A stretch of 13,991 bases of DNA from Planctomycetaceae bacterium (GTDB lineage Bacteria; Planctomycetota; Planctomycetia; Planctomycetales; Planctomycetaceae): NCBI GenBank assembly GCA_947463775.1, contig CANHVD010000080.1, positions 1 to 13,991 of the forward strand, written 5' to 3'. Within the stretch, counting starts at the first letter, position 1. Every line of letters begins with the position of its first letter. Positions 5,887 to 13,298 of this stretch are shown here, piece by piece. Both the position numbers and the translations under genes were made by a program. Below the pieces are notes generated by a model, which worked only from the letters and a program-made list of their open reading frames with translations, ran no database searches and was not told the origin of the DNA.

Positions 5887-7536
5887 ATGCGATCGACTGC
5901 AATCGCAATTTGTTTACTGAACATGGCCATGTGCTGTGGCGGAGATTTGTCTCCATCAGCCTGGACCGAATTTCGAAATGGGGGCTCCTCTGTTTCATCG
6001 GGATCGATGCCGTTAACCTGGTCACCAGAGAGTGGCATTGCGTGGCAAAAAGAACTCAACGGATATGGTCAATCCTGCCCGGTGATCTTCAACGGACGGG
6101 TATTTGTCACGTCTGTTGTCGGCCCGATGAAAGACGAATGTCAGATCATTTGTCTCGACTTAAAAACCGGTGAGCAAGTCTGGGAGTGGAAGAAAGAAGC
6201 GACTTCTCGCGCAGCGTCAAATTACATGGCGTCGCGAGCCGCACCAACACCTTTAGTAGATGCGAACGGCGTTTATGCTTTCTTTGAGAGCGGTGATTTT
6301 GTCGCCATCAATCCTGATGGAAGTTTGAAATGGTCCAGAAGCCTGACCGACGAATTCGGAAAGTTTGACAACAACCACGGCCTGGGAAGCTCACCGACTC
6401 AGACAGCCGAACTGGTTATCGTCAACATCGAGCACAAAGGGCCCTCCTATCTGTTGGCGGTCGACAAGCAGACGGGCGAAACACGATGGAAGGTTGATCG
6501 ACCCTCCGGAAGTTCCTGGACTTCTCCCATCGTGGTTCAGCAGGAGGGAAAAGAGCAGGTTGTCGTCAGCTCTGGTGGATCGGTAAGCGGTTACAGCACT
6601 GTCGACGGCAAACAACTGTGGTCCGTCGACGGAATTTCCGGGAACTCAGTCCCTTCACCGACAGCAGCTGGACCGTATCTGTACATTGGAGCCCGCATCC
6701 CAGAGTTCGGATCAGCAGAAGCAGCTTCCCAGTCTAACCTTTGCCTGCGTCTGGACTCTTCTGAGAACCCTCAGAATGAAGTGCTTTGGCGAGCAAAAAA
6801 AGCGGTCTGCGATTACGCCAGCCCTGTTATCCATGGCGACTGTGCGTATTACCTGAACAATGTGGGAGTGCTCTATTGTGTTGACAGTCTGACCGGAGAA
6901 ACTCAATACACCGAACGGCTGGGAACGACATGCTGGGCAACTCCCGTTGTGGCGGGTGACAATGTTTACTTCTTCGGAGAAGATGGCAAGACGGTAGTCA
7001 TCCAAAGCGGCCCTGTGTTTTCCAAAGTGGCCACCAATCTGCTTTGGGATCCCCGCAATGCTCCCGCTCCTGAGTTCTACAGGGAACATCAGAGTTCCGG
7101 GCATGGACATGGTTCCTCTGCAGACGACAGCAAGCAGAAGGCGAATGCCGCGAACGCTCCTGTTGCTCAGGAAAAGCAGAACGGGGCAGTTGAGACACCG
7201 GAAACAAGCCCGAGGAAAAGCGAGGGTTCTGGACGAACTGGCGGCCCCGGTGGCGGAATGATGGCCACATTAATGAAGAGCGATGCAAACGGTGATGGAA
7301 AAATTTCCGAGGAAGAACTGTCGCCCGACTTTCGAGAAATGATGGGGCGAATCGACCTGAACAAAGACAAGTTCCTGGATGCCGAAGAATTGAAAGCCAT
7401 GGAGGAAAGCTTTCGCAAACGTCGTGAAGGGTCGAAGGACTCCGCTCGTGATCCGATTGTATATGGCGTCGCAGCAGCTGATGGAGCGTTTTTGATCCGA
7501 ACGGGAACTCGCCTTTTCTGCGTTCGTGGCGAATAG
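5887..7536 (+). CDS. Secreted PQQ-like beta-propeller protein with an inserted EF-hand pair
   Basis: A 549-residue exported protein. The signal peptide (MRSTAIAICLLNMAM) ends near CCGG, so it is either lipidated at Cys16 or cleaved there. WTEFRNGG opens the propeller. PQQ-type blades follow: LDLKTGEQVWEW, VDKQTGETRWKV, TVDGKQLWSV and VDSLTGETQYTE, each preceded by a SSP, TSP or ASP strand. Such planctomycete proteins usually act as structural or binding propellers; no PQQ-dehydrogenase catalytic residues can be assigned. Residues of about 398-520 interrupt the last blade. This insert holds HxxxxHGHG (about 401-407), a Gln/Ala/Gly-rich linker, and two EF-hand loops: DANGDGKISEEE (466-477, canonical) and DLNKDKFLDAEE (490-501, Lys at position 6 instead of Gly). 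The propeller resumes with DPIVYGVAAADGAFLIRTG and LFCVRGE, the normal closing strand. I chose ATG 5887 over a TTG at 5824 because AGGA lies 8 bases upstream and the signal peptide is then N-terminal. Confidence 0.88.
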   Translation: MRSTAIAICLLNMAMCCGGDLSPSAWTEFRNGGSSVSSGSMPLTWSPESGIAWQKELNGYGQSCPVIFNGRVFVTSVVGPMKDECQIICLDLKTGEQVWEWKKEATSRAASNYMASRAAPTPLVDANGVYAFFESGDFVAINPDGSLKWSRSLTDEFGKFDNNHGLGSSPTQTAELVIVNIEHKGPSYLLAVDKQTGETRWKVDRPSGSSWTSPIVVQQEGKEQVVVSSGGSVSGYSTVDGKQLWSVDGISGNSVPSPTAAGPYLYIGARIPEFGSAEAASQSNLCLRLDSSENPQNEVLWRAKKAVCDYASPVIHGDCAYYLNNVGVLYCVDSLTGETQYTERLGTTCWATPVVAGDNVYFFGEDGKTVVIQSGPVFSKVATNLLWDPRNAPAPEFYREHQSSGHGHGSSADDSKQKANAANAPVAQEKQNGAVETPETSPRKSEGSGRTGGPGGGMMATLMKSDANGDGKISEEELSPDFREMMGRIDLNKDKFLDAEELKAMEESFRKRREGSKDSARDPIVYGVAAADGAFLIRTGTRLFCVRGE

Positions 7537-7598
7537 GCTTCAGTCGACATCCCAATCAGGACACAACCTTATCTCAGAAAGACTAAAGGTCTCAAACA

Positions 7599-7973
7599 AT
7601 GAGAATAGTTTTATTGCTCGTCGCTCTTTCTGCCGTAACTCTCGCAGGCTGTGGCCAGACGTCGGCTGAGGCGTTGCAGCCGGCGAGCGTCGCGGTCCCG
7701 GAATCATGGACCACTGACGGAAAGACATGGACTCACCAGACGTCACTTAACAAATCGGACGAAGAGGTGCTGATGAAGTTTTTCCAGATTCACACCAGCT
7801 TTCAGGGAAGCACCGACTTTGAAGGCTCACCACAGATTCTGGTGACCGGAAAATCTGATCGAAGATTCTATTGGTTTCGAGGAACCCCGGACGCTCTGGC
7901 ATGGTCCTGCATTCACTTCGAGGGCGGGAAATTTCGTACGTCTGAAGGCACTGGTAGTCCTTTTGTGAAATGA
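7599..7973 (+). CDS. Small lipoprotein of unknown function
   Basis: A 124-residue protein with a textbook lipoprotein signal: MRIVLLLVALSAVTLAGC, lipobox LAGC, lipidated Cys18. I do not recognise a domain. The mature part has a Trp-rich stretch (PESWTTDGKTWTHQ) and a region of alternating aromatic and charged residues (FYWFRGTPDALAWSCIHFEGG) that suggests a small beta fold. One further cysteine lies near the C-terminus. The start is supported by AAAGG 9 bases upstream. The gene begins 62 bases after the PQQ/EF-hand gene and ends about 95 bases before the AztD-like propeller gene, so it is probably in the same transcript. Attachment to a membrane beside the two propellers suggests an accessory role, but nothing in the sequence defines it. 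Confidence 0.75.
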   Translation: MRIVLLLVALSAVTLAGCGQTSAEALQPASVAVPESWTTDGKTWTHQTSLNKSDEEVLMKFFQIHTSFQGSTDFEGSPQILVTGKSDRRFYWFRGTPDALAWSCIHFEGGKFRTSEGTGSPFVK

Positions 7974-8069
7974 TGCGGACGGCCCGAGAATCCAGCGGGT
8001 TTCACAATGACTGCCGTGCATGCCGCGAGTATTGCATCAAAATCATCAAAACAAATAAGGGAGTTCAAT

Positions 8070-9458
8070 ATGACATTTTATTCGCGTGCTGTGCGACGGC
8101 TAAGGACCGCTGTCGCTTTGGGACTTGGTTTGACATTCTTTTCACAGGCTTGTGATGCCGGAGATCGCGGGCCCCGTATTGCTCGAGTCCTTTGGCAGGA
8201 TCGGGATAAAGACACCTTGATGTGGGGAGAAGTCCATGGCGGTGAGCAGTGGATTGTTTCCGCATCGCCGGTGAAAGACTTCCCAAAGCTTGATCGCGAG
8301 AAGCAGGATCTGGTGCAAATGGAGCATGCCGAGGGACACCTGCTCGTGGGCGTCCGTGATAACGAGGAAGGAAAATTCCAGAGCGGATGGATCGCCGTCG
8401 ACACTGGTGTCCGCGAAGAGCCACACGGCGATCATTCCCACTGGAAGTTTGTGGGATTGCCATCCGTCAGAGGCAGTCGACTTGACACAGAGCAGGGGAA
8501 CCCGGCCCATATGTATCTTTATAACGGTCACTTCTACATGGCAAATGATAAGAAGAACGGGTTCACTCACCTGAACCCCAAAGACCTTCTCTTAAAGCCA
8601 GCCAAAGAGTGCGGGAACTTCTTTGCCGGTGGAGGAAACCATATCACGATGGCGGCGGTCGATAACGCTGTTTGTTATTCTACATGGATTGACGGTGGCG
8701 GACCGAATATGGGTCGTGTTGACGTCGTCAATCTCAAGAAGGCGGAGGGCGACAAAACTGCCTACTCATTCAATCTGCCGACCGGAGTTATCCACGGAGC
8801 GACGGCAAACTCCGGACGAGTCTTCTTTGCACCAGCAGATGGTGTCTGCTGGGTTGATGCGGATACTTCATTGTCAAAGACAGCAGAGACTGTGATGGTG
8901 AATCATATCTCGCTGGGAAAAGATGAAGGCGCGGAAAAACCCAATCGCACCGGCGCTTTCGTGAATCATCGCAACTGGGTTTTATTCACGACCGGAGGCG
9001 GAGAAAGCAAGTCCAGCCTTTGCCTCATGGAGGCCAATGCAACACCGCCAAGGATCGTTAAACTTCCCATTGCAGTCGAAGAGGGACTTACTTTAACAAC
9101 GCCGGAAGTCGTTCTGGCTGCTGGTGGGAAACGTTACGCTTTCCTGTTTCACGACAAGAAAGAAGGCGACAAACAGGAGAAGTTGACAATCATTGACCTG
9201 GATCCAAATGGCGATCGAAACTTCTCGGACGCTGCAATCTCGAAAACTCTTCCCGTCGGGGCCAGCAAGGTTGACGGCCATAATGGACACCACGCGATCG
9301 GCTTTGATTCAGAAGGCCGAATCGCCTGCTTTACCAATCCCGGCGAAGGCTCTATCTGGGTCTTAAGCCTTAAGGATCTGACAATCCGTGCAAAATCCAT
9401 TGTCGGAGGAACACCAGGAGCGATTGTCGCCATTGGTGCGCCAGAACATAAGCATTGA
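8070..9458 (+). CDS. Secreted His-rich beta-propeller, possibly AztD-like zinc chaperone
   Basis: A 462-residue exported protein. A twin-arginine-like start (AVRRLRTAVALGLGLTFF) leads to SQACDAG, so it is either lipidated at Cys28 or cut after Ala30. The mature part looks like a single beta-propeller with histidines in repeated positions: PHGDHSH (118-124), NPAHMYLYNGHFYMAND (His147, His154), FTHL (His167), GGGNHI (His191), GVIHGATANSGRVFF (His242) and DGHNGHHAIGFD (His404, 407, 408). It ends in PEHKH. The combination of a GDHSH-type loop, PAHMYLYNGHFYMAND and HGATANSGRVFFAPADGV resembles AztD, a periplasmic zinc metallochaperone propeller. This is my recall of the family, not a search. No aztABC transporter is in the window. 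I chose ATG 8070, not the start 21 codons earlier, because AAGGGAG lies 7 bases upstream. The His-rich lipoprotein gene follows about 100 bases later. Confidence 0.72.
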   Translation: MTFYSRAVRRLRTAVALGLGLTFFSQACDAGDRGPRIARVLWQDRDKDTLMWGEVHGGEQWIVSASPVKDFPKLDREKQDLVQMEHAEGHLLVGVRDNEEGKFQSGWIAVDTGVREEPHGDHSHWKFVGLPSVRGSRLDTEQGNPAHMYLYNGHFYMANDKKNGFTHLNPKDLLLKPAKECGNFFAGGGNHITMAAVDNAVCYSTWIDGGGPNMGRVDVVNLKKAEGDKTAYSFNLPTGVIHGATANSGRVFFAPADGVCWVDADTSLSKTAETVMVNHISLGKDEGAEKPNRTGAFVNHRNWVLFTTGGGESKSSLCLMEANATPPRIVKLPIAVEEGLTLTTPEVVLAAGGKRYAFLFHDKKEGDKQEKLTIIDLDPNGDRNFSDAAISKTLPVGASKVDGHNGHHAIGFDSEGRIACFTNPGEGSIWVLSLKDLTIRAKSIVGGTPGAIVAIGAPEHKH

Positions 9459-9493
9459 TCTGTACGAATGAAAACACCAACATCCACGGAACA

Positions 9494-9530
9494 ATTTGAG
9501 TTCCCTGGTCACTGTCGTCCAAACTCAAAT
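9494..9530 (+). other. Intergenic stem-loop between the AztD-like and His-rich lipoprotein genes
   Basis: ATTTGAGTT (9494-9502) and AACTCAAAT (9522-9530) form a perfect 9-base stem. Inside it TGG (9506-9508) can pair with CCA (9519-9521), leaving a CCC bulge. The structure ends 30 bases before the lipoprotein start. No T-run follows, so an mRNA stability or translational role is more likely than termination. Confidence 0.45.
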
Positions 9531-9560
9531 GCTCTTCATTCTTCCAAAAAGGTCAGCACG

Positions 9561-10145
9561 ATGCACGGTTCAGTCAGTCCTACTTCGAAACTCGTCCTAC
9601 TGTCGTTTGTGACGTTATTCGCAGGCTGCACCGACGATGTCGGACAGCCCGACGCAAAGGCTGGCGGCGCGGCTGCAAAACACAATCACGACCATAGTCA
9701 TGCGCCGACGACATCTGGTGAAGGGCTGGCTGAACTCACGTCGCTGCGAAATACGATTCGTGATGCATTTGCGGCAAACGACATGGATACCGCTCATGAT
9801 CCGTTGCACGAGGTAGGCGACGTCTTGTTGGCGATACCAGAACTGACCAAAAAGGAAAACATCGATTCCGAAAAGCAAGCTTCCATTCAGAAGGCAGTCG
9901 ACACTTTAATGGACGCCTTCGGTCGCGTTGACAAAACGATGCATGGTCAGGAAGGATCAACCTATGCTGAGGAATCCGCAACGATTGATGCGGCGGTGCT
10001 GGAACTTGAATCGCTGCTGAATCCTTCTGAAACTCCGAAGCCTGACGCAGCGACACCAGATAAACCAGCATCAGCAACATCGGAAACGCCAGCCGTAGAA
10101 ACAACATCTCCTGCTGAGGCTCCTCCGGCAGCTAACCCGAACTAA
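9561..10145 (+). CDS. His-rich lipoprotein with helical domain
   Basis: A 194-residue lipoprotein. The signal (KLVLLSFVTLFAGC) gives lipidated Cys23. It is followed by a Gly/Ala-rich tether and HNHDHSH (His41, 43, 45, 47), a likely metal-binding string. Residues of about 55-160 are helical, with HDPLHEVGDVLLAIPELTKK and ATIDAAVLELESLLN, probably a helix bundle. The tail (about 162-194) is low-complexity, rich in Pro, Ala, Thr and Glu, and likely an unstructured linker at the cell surface. Proteins with a similar 'PLHEVGxxL..IPEL' core occur in planctomycetes, but I know no assigned function. ATG 9561 is chosen over an earlier ATG (9468) because AAAAAGG lies 9 bases upstream and the lipoprotein signal is then N-terminal. 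The next lipoprotein gene starts 30 bases after its stop, so the two are almost certainly co-transcribed. Confidence 0.82.
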   Translation: MHGSVSPTSKLVLLSFVTLFAGCTDDVGQPDAKAGGAAAKHNHDHSHAPTTSGEGLAELTSLRNTIRDAFAANDMDTAHDPLHEVGDVLLAIPELTKKENIDSEKQASIQKAVDTLMDAFGRVDKTMHGQEGSTYAEESATIDAAVLELESLLNPSETPKPDAATPDKPASATSETPAVETTSPAEAPPAANPN

Positions 10146-10175
10146 ACACCCGACTTGAAGGCCACGGAGCACCTC

Positions 10176-10733
10176 ATGACGAATCTGACTTCTGATTTCA
10201 AAACACTCAGGCACAGTCGACGACTGATGACTTACAGTTTCGTTGCCATGCTGGTGCTCCTGCTCGTCATGCCGGGCTGTGGGGAGACAATAGATCCCGA
10301 ATTGGTTGAGATACGGAATCGTTTTCTGAACGTGTCCACCGAAACGAAGGAAACACCCGTCTCAGAAATCCGCGCTTCGTTAAAGTCGGGCGAACTAAAA
10401 CCCGGGACGCCTTTTAAGGTTCGAGTCCGTATCAATGCCGGTGAGTTTCCGCCATTTGTCAATGGCTCTGCGAAGTTCTTTGTCACCGATGCCACGGGAC
10501 ATGACGGGGATGAGTCTCATGACCCACACGAATGTCCGTTTTGCCGCCGTGACGTCAAGAGCATGATGGCGTTAGTGGAGTTCCACGATGAAGCCGGCAA
10601 AACTATCGCCATGGATGCTCGAGAGCTTTTCGAAGTCAAGGATTTCGAACTGCTCGTCATTGAAGGCACCGGCCAGTTCGACTCAGAGGATGTCCTCTTG
10701 ATGACCGCCAGCTCGATGTCCATCGTGCGTTGA
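10176..10733 (+). CDS. Lipoprotein with HxxxxxHxxHECPFC motif
   Basis: A 185-residue lipoprotein. A long basic N-region (LRHSRR) and hydrophobic core (FVAMLVLLLVMPGC) give lipidated Cys35. The mature part starts with an acidic helix (DPELVEIRNRF) and a beta region (GTPFKVRVRINAGEFPPF). It then contains GHDGDESHDPHECPFC (108-123), with candidate ligands His109, His115, His118, Cys120 and Cys123: a likely zinc or other metal site. A second beta region follows (MMALVEFHDEAGKTIAMDARELFEV), then the C-terminus. I do not recognise a named family. ATG 10176 is preferred over a TTG at 10155 because GGAG lies 7 bases before it. It is the last plus-strand gene of the cluster and converges on recQ. Confidence 0.8.
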   Translation: MTNLTSDFKTLRHSRRLMTYSFVAMLVLLLVMPGCGETIDPELVEIRNRFLNVSTETKETPVSEIRASLKSGELKPGTPFKVRVRINAGEFPPFVNGSAKFFVTDATGHDGDESHDPHECPFCRRDVKSMMALVEFHDEAGKTIAMDARELFEVKDFELLVIEGTGQFDSEDVLLMTASSMSIVR

Positions 10734-10779
10734 ACTGCAAACGCAGGTCATTGCATGGTGATGGACCGCTGGATTCCTC

Positions 10780-10798
10780 TGCATTTCGACGAAATGCA
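10780..10798. terminator. Possible terminator hairpin between convergent genes
   Basis: TGCATTTC (10780-10787) and GAAATGCA (10791-10798) form a perfect 8-base stem around a 3-base loop. It lies between the end of the last lipoprotein gene (10733) and the end of recQ (10894, minus strand). Neither side has a clear T-run, so its role as a terminator is uncertain. Confidence 0.35.
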
Positions 10799-10893
10799 CG
10801 GCCGGCTGATACGGAGAAGTTCAACCGCTGTCGTTAGCCAACAGAAGAAGATTCCTTCCGGCTAAATGTGACTTCTTTGAGAGGTGCCCGAGT

Positions 10894-12951
10894 CTAAGGT
10901 TGCCGGTGCAGCACGATCGCCATGACGCTTTTGACGCCAGCTTCCGAAAGCAGAGCTGCGGCGAGCGTCATTGTCCAGCAGGTGCGAGCGGTCGAGGCGC
11001 AAAGAAGAACAGGGCCGGCTGGCAGGTCGGTGAGTTTCTGGAGGCGAATGGCTTTCTCCAGATGCTTCACGTGTGATGCGCTGGGCTGGTTTTCCGGGCA
11101 GGCTGGACCTTGCCATGAAAAGGCATCGAACAGGGGCAGTCGCCCGATTGTCGAGATATGACTGGCCAATTGCCGGTTACTCTGCATTTCAGAGTCGGGA
11201 GCGGGGGCTGGCATGACCAGCGCCGGGCGTTGCTCCCAGTCGTTCTTCCAACGCTGCAGCAGGCTGACTGCGCCATCAAGCAGATCAGAGGGGACGATTG
11301 TCATGCCACTTCGCGCGAGTGCTTCCAGCTCTTCGGTCCAGCCCGGATCGTCTGCAAAGGCAACAGCGCGGGCGGAGAGCTTTGCGGAGATGGTCCCTTT
11401 GCGAGTGCAGCCCTTGGGCCAGATTTTCCGGGGTTCGAAGATCACGTCCTGCTGGCGGAGGTAGCGGCGGGCTTCGTTGATTGCGCTGGCGGAGGGGTGA
11501 AGTCCCGGCTCCGGCAGTTGTCCCGTACACACAGAGCATTTGCCGCAGGGGGCCGGATTGGGATCGCTGAGTGCCTGCTGAAGGTATGCCATTAGACAGC
11601 CACGCCCATGGGCATAGTTGCGCATGAGGTCCGCTTCTTCACGGCGTCCCGCAAGGAGAGCGTCCCATTTACGTGAGTCGAGCATCCAAGGTCGACCGGT
11701 GGCGGTCCATTTGCTTCCATCCTTTTCGACGGCGTCATCGACAGCAAGAATCCGAAGAAGTGCTTCGAGTCGTCCGCGGCGAATGGCCGTTGCGCCTTCA
11801 AGATCGATGACCGACTGAGGCCGTTCTGAGAGCGATTTAAGAACACGGTCGGCGTTTTCCTGACTGGGAATGTTGGCCGTTGCAAAGTACTCCCAGATCG
11901 CTTCATCACCACTGCCCGGAAGAAGAATAGCTTCTGCGTGTGTGAGGGCACGACCGGCGCGGCCGATCTGCTGGTAGTACGCAACGGGAGTGCCGGGTGA
12001 GCCGAGATGGAGGCAAAATCCAAGGTCAGGCTTGTCATAGCCCATACCGAGTGCAGAAGTGGCGACGACAGCCTTGAGTTCATTTTTCCGCAGTTGCTGT
12101 TCAATGTGCAGGCGGTCGGCTGTTTCCGTCTGGCCGGTGTAAGCTGGAACATCAAAGCCGCATTGACGGAGATAGCCCGCCAAACGCTCGGCTTCAGCAA
12201 CGGTGAGCGTGTAGATGATGCCTGAGCCCGGCAGAGTTTGCAGCGCGTCAGCGATCCATGCGAATCGCTCGACGGCGGAGAGTCCGGGGATGACGGAGAG
12301 TCGGAGGGACGTTCGGGCGAGAGTGCCACGAAAGACGGCGGTGCCATTACCCAGTTGTCTGCGGACGTCATCGGTGACTCGTTCGTTAGCAGTCGCAGTG
12401 GTGGCGAGCACGGCGGCGTTTGGTGCAGCGAGGAGGGAGCGAGCGAGTCGCTGATAATCGGGACGAAAATCAAATCCCCAGTCACTGATGCAGTGGGCTT
12501 CATCAATGACAATCAGGGATGTTTGAGCCAGCAGTTGGGGGAGTCGTGCCGCGAAGGCAGGATTACCAAGTCGTTCGGGTGAAACAAGCAGCACGTCCAG
12601 CTGGTTGTTCTTGAGTGCCTGAAAGATTGGATCCCAATCGTCAATGTTGGTGCTGTTAATGCTCTCGGCCTTGAGGCCCGCTTTGCCAGCGGCGGTCACC
12701 TGATCGCGCATCAGTGCCAGCAGCGGGGAAATGACAAGTGTTGTTCCGCCGCCCGCCTTTCGCAGCGCGGTGGTTGCCGCCCAATAGACGGCGCTTTTAC
12801 CCCAGCCGGTGGCCTGGACCACAAGGACACGAGCGGCAGGCTGAAGAACTGCGTCGACTGCGGCAAGCTGGTCAGCTCGAGGAACGGCCTGCGGGCCTGC
12901 CAGGAGCTGCAGAACTGCGGTGAGATGCTTCAGGGCAGAAGAAGTGAGCAT
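10894..12951 (-). CDS. recQ: RecQ-family ATP-dependent DNA helicase with degenerate phosphoribosyltransferase-like tail
   Basis: A 685-residue superfamily 2 3'-5' DNA helicase for recombination and repair in the cytoplasm. Motifs are intact: Walker A ATGWGKS (47-53), LVISPLLALMRDQV (72-85), DEAHC (150-154), SDWGFDFRP, TTATA (184-188), GIIYTLT and motif VI QQIGRAGRA (327-335). A RecQ zinc site follows: Cys452, then CGKCSVC with Cys469, 472 and 475. The C-terminus (about 530-685) is not the usual HRDC domain. Its last 40 residues (GPVLL...TCWTMTLAAALLSEAG) match the phosphoribosyltransferase-like tail of some RecQ proteins, which end in LLVDD...SGWT. Here the acidic VDD of the PRPP loop is replaced by CAS, so PRPP binding is unlikely. 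The gene looks more GC-rich than its neighbours. A sigma-70-like promoter lies at 13000-13028. The start at 12951 has no clear ribosome site but is the first ATG in frame and gives a normal N-terminus. Confidence 0.92.
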   Translation of the reverse strand: MLTSSALKHLTAVLQLLAGPQAVPRADQLAAVDAVLQPAARVLVVQATGWGKSAVYWAATTALRKAGGGTTLVISPLLALMRDQVTAAGKAGLKAESINSTNIDDWDPIFQALKNNQLDVLLVSPERLGNPAFAARLPQLLAQTSLIVIDEAHCISDWGFDFRPDYQRLARSLLAAPNAAVLATTATANERVTDDVRRQLGNGTAVFRGTLARTSLRLSVIPGLSAVERFAWIADALQTLPGSGIIYTLTVAEAERLAGYLRQCGFDVPAYTGQTETADRLHIEQQLRKNELKAVVATSALGMGYDKPDLGFCLHLGSPGTPVAYYQQIGRAGRALTHAEAILLPGSGDEAIWEYFATANIPSQENADRVLKSLSERPQSVIDLEGATAIRRGRLEALLRILAVDDAVEKDGSKWTATGRPWMLDSRKWDALLAGRREEADLMRNYAHGRGCLMAYLQQALSDPNPAPCGKCSVCTGQLPEPGLHPSASAINEARRYLRQQDVIFEPRKIWPKGCTRKGTISAKLSARAVAFADDPGWTEELEALARSGMTIVPSDLLDGAVSLLQRWKNDWEQRPALVMPAPAPDSEMQSNRQLASHISTIGRLPLFDAFSWQGPACPENQPSASHVKHLEKAIRLQKLTDLPAGPVLLCASTARTCWTMTLAAALLSEAGVKSVMAIVLHRQP

Positions 12952-12999
12952 GGTGCATGCAGTCCGAAAAAACAGAGATCTCGTGCATACCTAGCCCAT

Positions 13000-13028
13000 A
13001 TCCTAATGGCGATTAACACACATGTCCA
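13000..13028 (-). promoter_or_regulatory. Possible sigma-70-like promoter for recQ
   Basis: On the minus strand TGGACA (13028-13023) is followed after exactly 17 bases by TAGGAT (13005-13000). They have five of six and four of six matches to the consensus boxes. Transcription would start near 12993, leaving about 40 bases before the recQ start codon. Confidence 0.45.
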
Positions 13029-13061
13029 TAGGTACGTCAGCAGATGATCAGCATCAGATAG

Positions 13062-13298
13062 GAAATCACCTTTGAAAATTCGAATGGGGCCGTCGCCCGG
13101 GGCCTGATAGATGAAGATCTCCTTGCGATGTTTCCCAATCGTCAGCCTGTGCTATCCCATGAAATCAGGCAAGCGATCGTATGGGGCGAATCCCACACGG
13201 GACTGGCTTACCTGATACGGTTCACTGGAAAGAAGTTCAGTCGACCCGGTACGTCATTTAGGCTATCGACGCAAATCTGGCGTCGCAAAAATGCTTGA
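13062..13298 (+). pseudogene. Possible remnant of a small gene (open frame without start)
   Basis: The frame is open for 78 codons from just after TAG 13059-13061 to TGA 13296-13298. It encodes a protein-like mix of residues (GLIDEDLLAMFPNRQPVL, then IRQAIVWGESHTGLAYLIRF, then GKKFSRPG). The first ATG (at about 13128) leaves only about 56 residues and has no ribosome site. Either this is the decayed end of a gene, or a chance open frame. I do not recognise a family. Confidence 0.2.

Noticed and set aside
6998..7555. Minus-strand open frames antisense to the propeller gene
   Set aside because: They are by-products of the coding strand's codon pattern, with no start signals or recognisable domains.
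11592..12512. A 306-residue minus-strand open frame within recQ
   Set aside because: It is a shadow of the RecQ frame; the composition (Ser/Pro/Arg-rich) has no domain, while RecQ shows all helicase motifs.
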